From: UTCFX2 sp963827155
GTDB lineage: Bacteria; Chloroflexota; Anaerolineae; Anaerolineales; UBA4823
Reading direction: 5' to 3'
Assembly (NCBI GenBank): GCA_963827155.1
Contig: CAWGZV010000002.1
Location: 2,294,001-2,358,000, forward strand
Length of the DNA: 64,000 nt
Below are positions 18,596 through 27,738 of this stretch, piece by piece. The position numbers and the translations under genes were made by a program. How positions within the stretch are numbered: position 1 is the first letter of the stretch; each line of letters starts with the position of its first letter. Under the pieces are notes generated by a model that worked only from the letters and a program-made list of their open reading frames with translations, had not been told where the DNA came from and ran no database searches.

Positions 18596-19969
18596 ATGTC
18601 CGATCAAATTGGAAAGGGTTCTAATATCCTGAGCAATCGGGAGTCGGAACGAAAGGCGTTTGTTCCTCCTCCGATCAGTAAGATCGAGGACACTGGACTT
18701 TCAGGGCTTTGGCTGCAAGATCTGGCGCTGAAAGTGATGTATTATCAGGGTTATCTTACCGGTTATCGAATCGCCGAAGAACTGGCTCTCCCATTCCCCG
18801 GGGTTGTGGATCAGATCGTGGAATTTCTCAAGCGGGAGAAGCTGATTGAAGTAAAGGCAGCTCAAAATACAGCTTTAGGGGAAGGCGCTTTTGTCTATGG
18901 GATCACCGGACTTGGAATTGCGAGAGCGCGGGAAGCGCTGGAACGAAGCCAATACGCCGGAGCCGCCCCAGTCCCGTTGGAGGTTTACAACCGGGCGATC
19001 AAATCTCAAGGTAGAGAGAGAACAACGATCAAAGATAGCGATTTAAAACAAGTGCTCACTCACCTGGTGCTCTCGGATAAAACCCTGGAGCGCCTTGGAC
19101 CGGCAGTAAATTCAGGTACCTCAATGTTCCTTTACGGTCCACCTGGAAATGGAAAAACAAGCATTGCCAGGGCAGTGGGCAATCTTGCGCTAAAAGAGAG
19201 TATGTACATCCCGTATGCACTTTATATCGATGGTCAGGTTGTTAAGCTGTATGACTCTGTAAACCAATCGATAATTCCAGAAGAAACCCAAAAGAGCACA
19301 GCAACTGGTGGATTGAAAGCATCTACAGGTTCTCTTCGAGGGGGTCCACGGCGAGATATGCGTTGGGTTCATATTCACCGTCCGTTTGTTATGGTCGGCG
19401 GTGAACTGACACTTACCGGTCTGGATTTAGTTTTCGACGATGTCCATAAATATTATGAGGCGCCTTTTCAGGTGAAAGCGAACGGCGGAATTTTATTAAT
19501 CGATGATTTCGGCAGACAGCAAGTCAGACCGCGTGATCTGCTAAATCGTTGGATCGTGCCGCTCGAAAACAGGATCGATTATTTGACTTTGCATACCGGT
19601 CGAAAGGTCGAAGTGCCCTTTGATGTACTGGTAATATTTTCCACAAACCTGCCGCCAAAAGATCTGGTTGATGAGGCATTTCTGCGGCGGCTCCGCCATA
19701 AGATTGAGATTACAGATCCTTCATACGAAGAATATCGAGCAATTTTTAAAGAGGAGGCAGGAAGGAAAGGAATCCCGTACAGCGATCCCGGACTGGCCTA
19801 TCTTATCCAGGAATGGTATATCCGCAAAGAGCGAAAGATGCGTGCTTCCCATCCACGTGATCTTTGCGACCAGATTTTGGATATCTCTCGCTACCTTAAT
19901 ATTGCCCCAGAGATGACACCCGAAATGATCAACCGGGCATCTGAGGCGTATTTTGTTGAACTGAATTAA
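18596..19969 (+). CDS. AAA+ ATPase with N-terminal winged-helix-like region
   Basis: 457 residues. I choose ATG 18596 because GGAAGG lies 9 bases upstream. Residues about 45-130 look like a winged helix (YRIAEELALPFPGVVDQIVEFL, then a beta wing). The AAA+ core has Walker A LYGPPGNGKTSIA, a long insertion rich in Thr/Gly/Arg, Walker B GGILLIDDFG, sensor 1 VIFSTNLPP and a Arg-rich ALRRL-type region (FLRRLRHK) fitting the arginine finger. The partner or substrate is unknown. It is followed within 2 bases by a glycerophosphodiesterase gene and then a CoA-transferase-like gene, forming an operon whose logic I cannot read. Confidence 0.8.
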   Translation: MSDQIGKGSNILSNRESERKAFVPPPISKIEDTGLSGLWLQDLALKVMYYQGYLTGYRIAEELALPFPGVVDQIVEFLKREKLIEVKAAQNTALGEGAFVYGITGLGIARAREALERSQYAGAAPVPLEVYNRAIKSQGRERTTIKDSDLKQVLTHLVLSDKTLERLGPAVNSGTSMFLYGPPGNGKTSIARAVGNLALKESMYIPYALYIDGQVVKLYDSVNQSIIPEETQKSTATGGLKASTGSLRGGPRRDMRWVHIHRPFVMVGGELTLTGLDLVFDDVHKYYEAPFQVKANGGILLIDDFGRQQVRPRDLLNRWIVPLENRIDYLTLHTGRKVEVPFDVLVIFSTNLPPKDLVDEAFLRRLRHKIEITDPSYEEYRAIFKEEAGRKGIPYSDPGLAYLIQEWYIRKERKMRASHPRDLCDQILDISRYLNIAPEMTPEMINRASEAYFVELN

Positions 19970-19971
19970 CA

Positions 19972-20739
19972 ATGTTTGGTAATTTACCGAAACCGGCGAT
20001 CATCGCCCACCGTGGGGCCAGTGCTTATGCACCCGAGAACACACTCGCCGCTTTCAAGCTTGCTCTTCAACAAGGTGCAGACGGCATTGAGCTAGATGCA
20101 AAACTCAGCTCAGATAGACAAGTCGTTGTCATCCACGACCAGACTATCGATCGAACAACCCCAATGTCCGGCCGGGTCCGCGATTATTCGATGGCAGAAC
20201 TCCACAAGATGGATGCCGGCAGCCATTTCGATGTTGCTTATCAAGGCGAGTGGATCCCTTCATTGGAGGATGTTTTAAAAGCGGTTGGCCAGCTAACGAT
20301 AATAAATATCGAACTCACCAATTATTCCACTCCTTTCGATGAGCTTCCAAAGGCAGCAGTTGAATTGGTAAAAAAAAATAAGCTCAATCAGCGTGTTCTG
20401 TTTTCTTCGTTTAACATTATCGCTCTTCATCGCATCCACCGGCTGATGCCTGAAGCGCCAGTAGGCTTATTGACCTCTCGTGGTTGGACCAGGAAAATTA
20501 AGAATTTGCTTCCTCGTTGGCTGCTTCACCGTGACAGCCTCCATATCCCGAAAGAAGATGCAAGCCTTGAACTGATTCATGACCTTCATAATAAGAATCA
20601 GAAGGTGTTTGTTTATACGGTTAACCATGAAGAGGACATCCAGCGATTGTTCGAATATGGCGTCGATGGAATTTTCACAGATGATCCCCAACTTGCGAGG
20701 AATGTGCTCGCAAGAAAACCGCACCTCATTACGAAGTAA
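19972..20739 (+). CDS. Glycerophosphodiester phosphodiesterase
   Basis: Hydrolyses glycerophosphodiesters to glycerol 3-phosphate and an alcohol. 255 residues, cytoplasmic type without signal peptide. Motifs: IAHRGASAYAPENTLAAF (catalytic His and metal ligand Glu), GIELDAKLSSD, VVIHDQTIDRTT (second His), and the C-terminal VDGIFTDDP. It begins 2 bases after the AAA+ gene and has no ribosome-binding site of its own, so it is probably translationally coupled. Confidence 0.93.
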   Translation: MFGNLPKPAIIAHRGASAYAPENTLAAFKLALQQGADGIELDAKLSSDRQVVVIHDQTIDRTTPMSGRVRDYSMAELHKMDAGSHFDVAYQGEWIPSLEDVLKAVGQLTIINIELTNYSTPFDELPKAAVELVKKNKLNQRVLFSSFNIIALHRIHRLMPEAPVGLLTSRGWTRKIKNLLPRWLLHRDSLHIPKEDASLELIHDLHNKNQKVFVYTVNHEEDIQRLFEYGVDGIFTDDPQLARNVLARKPHLITK

Positions 20740-20747
20740 TCCCAAAA

Positions 20748-21584
20748 ATGGATATATCTCCCGATGAAATGATGGTTTGCTGCATCGCACGGCAGGTGCG
20801 CGACGGGGAGATTGTAGCCCAGGGACTCGCCACACCATTAATCGCGGCCGCGTATCTGCTTGCTCGCCGGACACACGCACCTAACCTCTATTTCACCTCC
20901 GCGATTGGTCAGGGGCTTTGCAGGGAACCGGCGCCTTTAGCCCTGACAAGAGTGGAAGAGCTCTGGTTGGACCGGTCAATGATAAATGTTGGTTTTGTCC
21001 GTGCAGCATCCGAAATGCTTCCCAGATTTCGGCCGTTGGAGTTCTTTCGACCTGCCCAGGTAGATCCGTATGGAAATTTTAATAATATTGCATTCGGAAA
21101 GAGTTATACCCACCCGCGACTTCGGCTACCAGGAACCGGCGGCATCCCTGATGTGACCACATTCATTGACGATATTTATTTATATGTGCCTCGCCACTCC
21201 CGCTTGACATTTGTCAAAGACCTGGATTTCAACTCTGGCCTCGGGAATCATCCTGCTCGACGGTGGGGATCAGGGCCGCGCTATCTGGTGAGCGATCTTG
21301 GTCAATTTGATTTTGGCGGGATTGACACATCGGGTTGTGGTCGGATGCGCGTATTAAGCTACCATCGCGGCGCCTCAATCGAAAAAATCAAGTCGCACAC
21401 GGGTTTTGAGGTAGAAATTATTGCAGACGTTCAAGAGACTCCTCTTCCATCGGGTGAAGAACTTCGTCTTTTAAGAGAAGAAATCGATCCTTTGGGAATT
21501 AGAAAGCTTGAATTGCTCAGTGGTGCAGCTCGAAGGCAGCTTCTTCACGAGATCATACTTACTGAAAAAAAGCCTGACCAGTAA
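20748..21584 (+). CDS. CoA-transferase family I beta-subunit-like protein (GctB/IpdB-like), orphan
   Basis: 278 residues. The N-terminal DEMMVCCIARQVRDGEIVAQG and the VDPYGNFNN block match beta subunits of glutaconate-type CoA transferases and the IpdB ring-cleavage hydrolase. In true transferases this subunit carries the catalytic Glu in an E-x-G motif; here the corresponding place appears to read TSAIGQG, with Ala in place of Glu, as expected for IpdB-like enzymes that are not transferases. This alignment is by eye. No alpha subunit gene lies next to it: upstream is a phosphodiesterase and downstream a glycosidase. Confidence 0.7.
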   Translation: MDISPDEMMVCCIARQVRDGEIVAQGLATPLIAAAYLLARRTHAPNLYFTSAIGQGLCREPAPLALTRVEELWLDRSMINVGFVRAASEMLPRFRPLEFFRPAQVDPYGNFNNIAFGKSYTHPRLRLPGTGGIPDVTTFIDDIYLYVPRHSRLTFVKDLDFNSGLGNHPARRWGSGPRYLVSDLGQFDFGGIDTSGCGRMRVLSYHRGASIEKIKSHTGFEVEIIADVQETPLPSGEELRLLREEIDPLGIRKLELLSGAARRQLLHEIILTEKKPDQ

Positions 21585-21622
21585 TCTCTTTCCTCCGCCT
21601 GGGATTAATCTCAAAGATGCGC

Positions 21623-21628
21623 TAAAAT
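21623..21628 (+). promoter_or_regulatory. -10 box of the GH3 gene, predicted leaderless
   Basis: TAAAAT followed by exactly 6 bases and the ATG at 21635, so transcription is predicted to start at the A of the start codon. No clear -35 box or ribosome-binding site. Confidence 0.45.
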
Positions 21629-21634
21629 ACTCTC

Positions 21635-24461
21635 ATGAGTCTCCGGAAAAGCCGCCCTACTGCTTTATTCCCGTTTTTAATCGCGGCAATTCTGGTGATC
21701 GCCGTGATCCCAACCTACGGCTATGCTCAAGACGCCGGACCAACGCCCGATCCATCTACACAAATTGAAACGCTCCTCAATGGGCTGACACCAGAAGAAC
21801 GGGTTGGACAATTATTTTTAGTGACTTTCCAGGGGAACCAGATCCAGCCGGACCTTCCAATTTACGACTTGATCCACAACCACCATATTGGTGGGGTAGT
21901 TCTGTTAGCTCGAAATGATAACATCGTTCCGCTTAACAACGATCCCAGCTCTATTCCTCAACAGGTAAAGGGTGTGATCAGCGACCTCCAGCAAGTGGAA
22001 TGGAGCGCTTCGGAACAGGACCAGATCAATCCTTCTTCTGGACTAACCTATCTGCCGAATTTCATCCCATTATTTATTGCCGTTCCACAAGAAGGCGATG
22101 GATACCCTTACGACCAGATCATGCAAGGTTTAACCGAGCTGCCAAACCAGATGGCGGTAGGAGCTACCTGGAAGACGACCCTGGCGACCCAGGTAGGGAC
22201 GACAATGGGTAAAGAATTATCCGCGATGGGTTTCAACCTGCTTATTGGGCCTTCCCTCGATGTCCTCGATCTGCCGCAGATTGAGATCAGCAATAATTTA
22301 GGGACCAGAACCTTCGGCGGCGATCCTTACTGGGTAGCAGAGATGGGACGGGCTTACATTTACGGAATCCATACCGGCAGCAATGGAAGGTTGGCAGTGG
22401 CAGCCAAACATTTTCCAGGTCATGGCGGCTCAGATCGTCTTCCAGAAGAAGAAGTAGCTACGGTAAGAAAGTCCTTGGATGAATTGAAGAGCATCGATCT
22501 GGCGCCGTTTCTAAGCGTCACCGGCAATGCGTTAACCGTTGCAGAGACAAGCGATGCACTCCTCTCATCTCACATTCGCTATCAAGGACTGCAAGGAAAC
22601 ATACGTACGACAACCCGCCCCGTTAGCCTCGATCCCCAGGCTTTAGGGTTGTTAATGGAGCTTCCTGGACTCACAAACTGGCGAAAAACCGGTGGGATCC
22701 TGATCAGCGATGATCTTGGCAACATGGCAATTCGCCGCTTCTATGAGCTGACCAACCAGGCCTTTGACCCACGCCGGGTAGCGTTGAACGCATTCCTGGC
22801 AGGCAATGATATTCTTTATATCGCGGATTTTTCCACCAGTAACAATCCCGATTCATACACCGAATGCCTGCGCACCTTAGATTTCTTTGCACAGAAATAT
22901 CGTGAGGATTCAGCATTTGCACAACGAGTAGATGATTTCGGTGCGCAAAATCCTGAAGCTGAAATTCCGCCTCTATCCAACATTCAGCATTGATCAGGTT
23001 GCTCCAGATCCAGCCGCGATTGAGGACATCGGACAAAGCAGCGCCAATACTTTCGATGTCGCCCGAAATGCTGCAACCTTGCTCAGCCCATCCCAATCCG
23101 AATTAGATACATCGATTCCTGATCCGCCAAATCAAAATGATCGGATTGTTTTTATAAGTGATGGACAAATCGCACAACAATGTTCGAAATGTAATCCCTT
23201 CCCAACCATTAGCCCAACTGCACTGCAAGATGCGGTGATCAGGCTGTATGGCCCTCAAGCGGGCGGATTGATCTCAGTTAATAATTTGTCTTCTTACATT
23301 TTTCTAAATTTAGCGGCAATGTTGGATGCAAGCACAGATGAAACAAACCTTGAACGCGATCTCAGCAGCGCCCATTGGATCATATTCGTGATTTCTAACG
23401 AAACAGGATTTAATTCCTCTTTTGAAACCCTTAAACGTTTCCTGGCTGAGCGACCAGATTTATTCCAGCAAAAAAGACTAATTTTATTCTCGCTGACAGC
23501 TCCATACTTTCTAGATGCCACAAATATCTCGAAGCTCACAGCGTATTATGCGATCTACAGCAAGGTCGCCCCATTTATCGATACCTCAGCAAACCTGCTT
23601 TTTGGTGAGCTCAGAGCTACCGGCGCCTCTCCTGTATCGGTACCGGGCATAGGTTATAACCTTAATGAAGCTCTCTTTCCAAATCCAGAACTCGTGATCC
23701 CGCTCGAATTTGATTTCCCAAATCCCCAACAATCGATCACAAGCACAGTCACCCCAGAACCCTCTCCACCGCCAGAGTACAAACCAGGCGATGTGATTCC
23801 CTTAAGGGCTGGCCCCATTTATGATTATAACGGCAACCCGGTTCCTGACGGCACACCTGTCAGTTTCTTGTTTTCTTACGGTGGAGAGACATCAAGCATT
23901 CGGCAGGTTGCCTATACGCAGAAGGGGACCGCGCGCACTACATATACAGTTCCAAATCCCGGTACCTTGGTGATCGCGGCAGAGAGTGAAAATGCACGCT
24001 CAGATACAATTACGCTAGACATTCCTACCGCAGCGAGTGAAGAAGGAATCTTTCCAACTGTGACCCTCGAACCAACCCCGACATCGACAGAAATTTCACC
24101 AACCCCTACCCACACATCGACCCCGGCCGAGACCGCTGTCATCGATAAGCCCGATCAACCTGGGATCGCGACCTGGATTCTTTCCGTATTCGTCTCGCTC
24201 GGGCTTGCAGCTGGGATTTACATTTTCGCAGTGAAATTCTTGAATTTGCTGTGGGGAATCCGGATGGGCTTCCTGTCATTTATTGGCGGACTACTGGCCT
24301 ATACTATTGTGATCCTCAATCTACCACAAAACCAGGCGCAAGTAAATTTATCTTCGCCCTGGTCAGTGATTCTCGTGTCTGCGGCTGGGGGATTGTTGGG
24401 TATTTCCGCAGCTTTATTATGGAAATATTTTGCACGTTTTAATCGGCGGGGAAACGCTTGA
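21635..24461 (+). CDS. Secreted GH3 glycosidase fused to Ig-like domain and C-terminal membrane helices, frameshifted
   Basis: About 942 residues. Order: signal peptide; GH3 catalytic domain with VAAKHFPGHGGS and the nucleophile candidate in ILISDDLGNM; a GH3-type C-terminal region (AVRRIL-like VRKILKLKFRLYP, then a 3-layer domain); an Ig-like segment (YNGNPVPDGTPVSF) of the Big_1/invasin type; a Pro/Thr/Ser linker; then three membrane helices at the C-terminus. The frame changes near 22940, where GG in place of G explains it. GH3 members of this sort include beta-N-acetylglucosaminidases (NagZ-like), so action on peptidoglycan or external glycans is plausible. The membrane tail would tether the enzyme outside the cell. 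Confidence 0.82.
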
Positions 24462-24473
24462 TCGCTACAAAAA

Positions 24474-25460
24474 TCACCGCATTAATGTAACCGCCAGGCT
24501 AACAAGGAACAGCAAGACACTGATCCATATCAAAGCCCGCTCGACAGGCTCGGAAAGAAGGTTTACAAGAGTAGGTCGTTTCGGTATTCGCGGTTTCTGC
24601 ACCGGATCCCAGCTCCCCAACAGCGTCTCCCTCAATTCTGCAACGCTGTCTGGTCTCTCATCTGGATGAAGGCTCATAGCCCAAAGTACGGCTTTCTCAG
24701 AGCGGATGCTGATATTAGGGTTGATCTGCCTGGGCATTGGCAGCGATTCTGGGTCCAAAAACAGCTCGCGAGCTTCGAGCGGGGGTTAATTCGTGAAAAG
24801 GTGATACAGTGTCGCCCCAAACGCATAGATATCACTTCTTGCATCAGTATGCCCGGTATCACCCCCGTATTGTTCCAGTGGAGTATAAAGTGCTGTGCCG
24901 CGGCCTTGCAGTATCGTGATAGTCACTTCATCCGATGCCAGGATCTTAACCAACCCAAAATCTACCAGCTTTACCAGACCACTTGGGGTTAACTTCAGGT
25001 TGCTGGGCTTTATGTCACGATGCAGAATGGGTGGATTTTGACTGTGCAGGTACGCGAGTGCATCGGCGATCTGACTGGCCCAATTCAGCACTTCATTTTC
25101 AGGTAGAAAAGCTTTTTTTTGTTTTGCCTCATTGATCAGCATTCGCAGATCTTTGCCTGGAACGAAGTCCATTACGAGGTAATCCCGCCCGCCCACCGAG
25201 AAGAAGTCGGAGACTTTCGGGAGATTAGGGTGATCTAAGCGAGCCAGGACGGTTGCTTCACGCTGAAACTGGTCTCTCGCTTGTTGGAGTAGCTCCGTTG
25301 AAAGACTGCGATCATGTTCCACCTCTTTAAGGGCGCATTGGCGGCCTTCAAGGCGGAGGTCATCGGCAAGATAGATGCTCCCCATCCCTCCCTGTCCGAT
25401 GATTTGTGCAATTCGATAACGGCCGCGTAAGATTTCAGCGGCCTTAAGTGGCGTAGGCAT
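24474..25460 (-). CDS. PknB-type serine/threonine protein kinase with C-terminal membrane helix, in-frame stop
   Basis: About 328 residues if the stop is ignored. Kinase motifs: IGQGGMGSIYLA (P-loop), CALKEVE (Lys), HRDIKPSNLKL (catalytic loop), VDFGLVK (DFG), and ARSDIYAFGATLYHLFTN. A TAA at 24786-24788 then interrupts the C-lobe; in the same frame the sequence resumes with PPLEARELFLDPE, DERPDSVAELRETLLG and one C-terminal membrane helix. Kinases often have Gln-Pro-Pro here, and CAA would fit. Divergent from an FHA regulator gene, a probable substrate. I consider the stop a likely consensus error. Confidence 0.82.
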
Positions 25461-25524
25461 ATCTGTTTTTGGCGAACGACTTCTCTATATTAATTCAAGC
25501 GGTGAAATAGAACATCTTATCAAG

Positions 25525-25538
25525 CTGGATTGATCCAG
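25525..25538. promoter_or_regulatory. Inverted repeat between kinase and FHA regulator genes
   Basis: CTGGAT-TG-ATCCAG, a perfect 6-bp dyad in the 110-base divergent intergenic region. Candidate operator, or a chance palindrome. Confidence 0.3.
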
Positions 25539-25570
25539 ATCTATGTTATTATACCCGTGGAGGCTCAGCA

Positions 25571-26299
25571 ATGGAGAAATACGGCGATGAAGTCCCTTTC
25601 CTGATCGCCCAAACTGGTCCGTTAAATGGTCAGCGCTGGGCACTTCAAAAAAGCCTCCTGCTCGGCCGCGAGCCAGATTGCGATATCGTCATATCTGACC
25701 GGCAGGTCTCTCGCCACCATGCCCGCATCCTGATTCTCAGTGAAGGAACTTTGCTTGAAGACCTTGGAAGCAAGAATGGGACGCACCACAACGGAAAACC
25801 GCTGCATGGTACCGTCCAGCTTCAGGATGGGGATATCATCCAGGTCGCTATTGCTCAAAGGTTTATCTTCCTCAGTTCAGATTCCACAATCCCCCTCGAA
25901 AACCAACCATTAGAAGCCAGCGATTTATTAGCGATCGGAATTCAACCTCCGTCAATAGAAGACGCTGGCAGGCTGAGATTAGAGAAGAAATCGAGGCAGA
26001 TCTGGATTAAAATCCCAACAAACGACGGTCAATTCAAGGAAGAAGAAATCCAGCCGCCTCTCTCGGTGTATCAGTTTCGATTGCTCGAGATCTTATATGA
26101 GAATCCAGATCTGGTTGTCTCTCGACCGGATCTGGTTAGGGCAGTATGGGGTGATGCTCAAGCGTTTGAAATCTCGGAACAAGCCCTTGATGCGCTTGTA
26201 AGGCGGCTGCGTGATCGCATTGCAGAGGTGGATCCCCAACACGAATACATCGTGACCGTGCGGGGGCATGGTCTCCGCCTGGAAAACCCCTCAATCTAA
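25571..26299 (+). CDS. FHA domain - OmpR-type winged-helix regulator
   Basis: 242 residues. The N-terminal FHA domain binds phosphothreonine: LLLGREPDCDIVI, SRHHARI and LGSKNGTHHNG contain the Arg, Ser, His and Asn of the family. Residues about 150-240 form an OmpR/PhoB-type DNA-binding domain (VSRPDLVRAVWGD, ALDALVRRLRDRI, VRGHGLRL). The architecture resembles EmbR, whose FHA domain is recruited by a Ser/Thr kinase, although the domain order differs. The divergent kinase gene is the obvious partner. GGAGG lies 7 bases before the ATG. Confidence 0.88.
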   Translation: MEKYGDEVPFLIAQTGPLNGQRWALQKSLLLGREPDCDIVISDRQVSRHHARILILSEGTLLEDLGSKNGTHHNGKPLHGTVQLQDGDIIQVAIAQRFIFLSSDSTIPLENQPLEASDLLAIGIQPPSIEDAGRLRLEKKSRQIWIKIPTNDGQFKEEEIQPPLSVYQFRLLEILYENPDLVVSRPDLVRAVWGDAQAFEISEQALDALVRRLRDRIAEVDPQHEYIVTVRGHGLRLENPSI

Positions 26300-26346
26300 T
26301 TGTTAACAAAATCCGCCAAATAATCTGACCACCTTCCGGACCGGTC

Positions 26347-27693
26347 TCAACCCTGGAACTTCTGCTGCATACTGTATCGTGTCGCGAAACGGTGCGCGGC
26401 AACCACATGATCTGCAAGCTTTTTGTCTTCGGTAGACTGAACCTGCAGCGCAAAATTCGCGAGCAAATCCAAAAATTCCTGGGTAATCTGATCTTTATGG
26501 CTATCAAGAAAACCCTGACGGGAGATATCATCATTCACATCCAGATACTCTTCAACCAAAGCCAGCTCAGGCGGCGCGTTTGAAGCTCGCTGGATCGTGT
26601 CCAGGATTTGCTGAAGTTTTGCCGAACGTTCAACGTCGCCTTTCGCCCTGGCATCCTTTTGCATTTCGGAGACTTCGCTCAAAAAAATTTCATCAACCGC
26701 TGGCATCGATTGCGAGATCGCTTCTTCGAGATTGCCTGATTCCATAATTGCTTCAATTAATTGGTGAGACTGCTGCCGATGTTCTTCCAGCTGCCGGTCG
26801 ATTTCCTGGGTCATCTCCAATAACCTGGTCCTCAGCTCTACCAGGCGAGTCCGGCCATCTGGACGAGCCCGGTCAATCCGTTCGCTCAGTAATTGGAAAA
26901 AACTGTAATCCAGAACAGGTCGAGCGAGGCTTACTAAAGCACTCAATCGGGTCTCGTTTGGCGCGTTAAGAAGCAATTCGAGCATTTTTTCGCGGGTCAA
27001 ACCTCTACCAGCAGCTTGCAGGTCTTTCATCGCTGTTTCTATTTCGGCTGATTGGGCTTTTAGTTGTTTCCCATAAGTTGTTGTCTCCAGCAAGCTCCTT
27101 TGGAGCTCTGCTAATCGCTGCGCCGATTCACGATCGCCATTAGCTAACGCGGCCTCCCCAAGCCAATTCATCAACATGAAAAACTCTCCATCAATAACTG
27201 CGTCTTCCTGTTTAACAATTTCAGTTAATACAAATTCATCGCTGATACCAGCAAGTCTCTGGAGCAAGCTTAGCTTTTGTTGCTGCGCCTGGATCATTTC
27301 TCTCGTGATTCCATCTGCTTCCAAAATACGCTCGATCAATCCCTGCATGGTAAGCGTGGGTTGAGGATTAAAGAGGTATCCTTTTCTTTTTTCTTGCGGC
27401 AGGTTCGAAATCGCCTGGTTAATCAAGCTGCCGATCACACGCTCCTGTTCATTTCGTGGCAACCCAATCTCGGGAGGAATATAGCTTAGTAAGAGCTCTT
27501 TTTCTGGATCATGATAAACAATAATTGTCGAGAGATTCCCTTGATAACCGCAAAACTGGCATCGGATCAAATTGTACGTCCCAGAAAGCAAGCGCTGCTT
27601 GGCTTCCGGATCTGCATTAACATCGAACAACTGTTGAATATCCGCGACGAGCGGTTGGCGGCAGTTCGGACAATTGACTTGCATTTTTGGCAT
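26347..27693 (-). CDS. CpXC-domain protein
   Basis: 448 residues. I choose ATG 27693 because GGAGAG lies about 8 bases upstream. The N-terminus has two Cys pairs (CPNC near residue 8 and CQFC near 50), matching the CpXC domain, which presumably binds zinc. The rest is mostly helical with coiled-coil-like stretches (LVELRTRLLEMTQEIDRQLEE) and no catalytic motif I recognise. It follows the histidine kinase gene by 45 bases and has its own -10 box in the gap. Function unknown. Confidence 0.8.
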   Translation of the reverse strand: MPKMQVNCPNCRQPLVADIQQLFDVNADPEAKQRLLSGTYNLIRCQFCGYQGNLSTIIVYHDPEKELLLSYIPPEIGLPRNEQERVIGSLINQAISNLPQEKRKGYLFNPQPTLTMQGLIERILEADGITREMIQAQQQKLSLLQRLAGISDEFVLTEIVKQEDAVIDGEFFMLMNWLGEAALANGDRESAQRLAELQRSLLETTTYGKQLKAQSAEIETAMKDLQAAGRGLTREKMLELLLNAPNETRLSALVSLARPVLDYSFFQLLSERIDRARPDGRTRLVELRTRLLEMTQEIDRQLEEHRQQSHQLIEAIMESGNLEEAISQSMPAVDEIFLSEVSEMQKDARAKGDVERSAKLQQILDTIQRASNAPPELALVEEYLDVNDDISRQGFLDSHKDQITQEFLDLLANFALQVQSTEDKKLADHVVAAHRFATRYSMQQKFQG

Positions 27694-27731
27694 GCGATTT
27701 CTCTCCAATGAGATGTACAAAGATGATGAAT

Positions 27732-27737
27732 ATTATA
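27732..27737 (-). promoter_or_regulatory. -10 box for the CpXC gene
   Basis: TATAAT on the minus strand between the histidine kinase stop and the CpXC start; predicted leader about 32 bases with a GGAGAG ribosome-binding site. Confidence 0.4.
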
Positions 27738-27738
27738 A

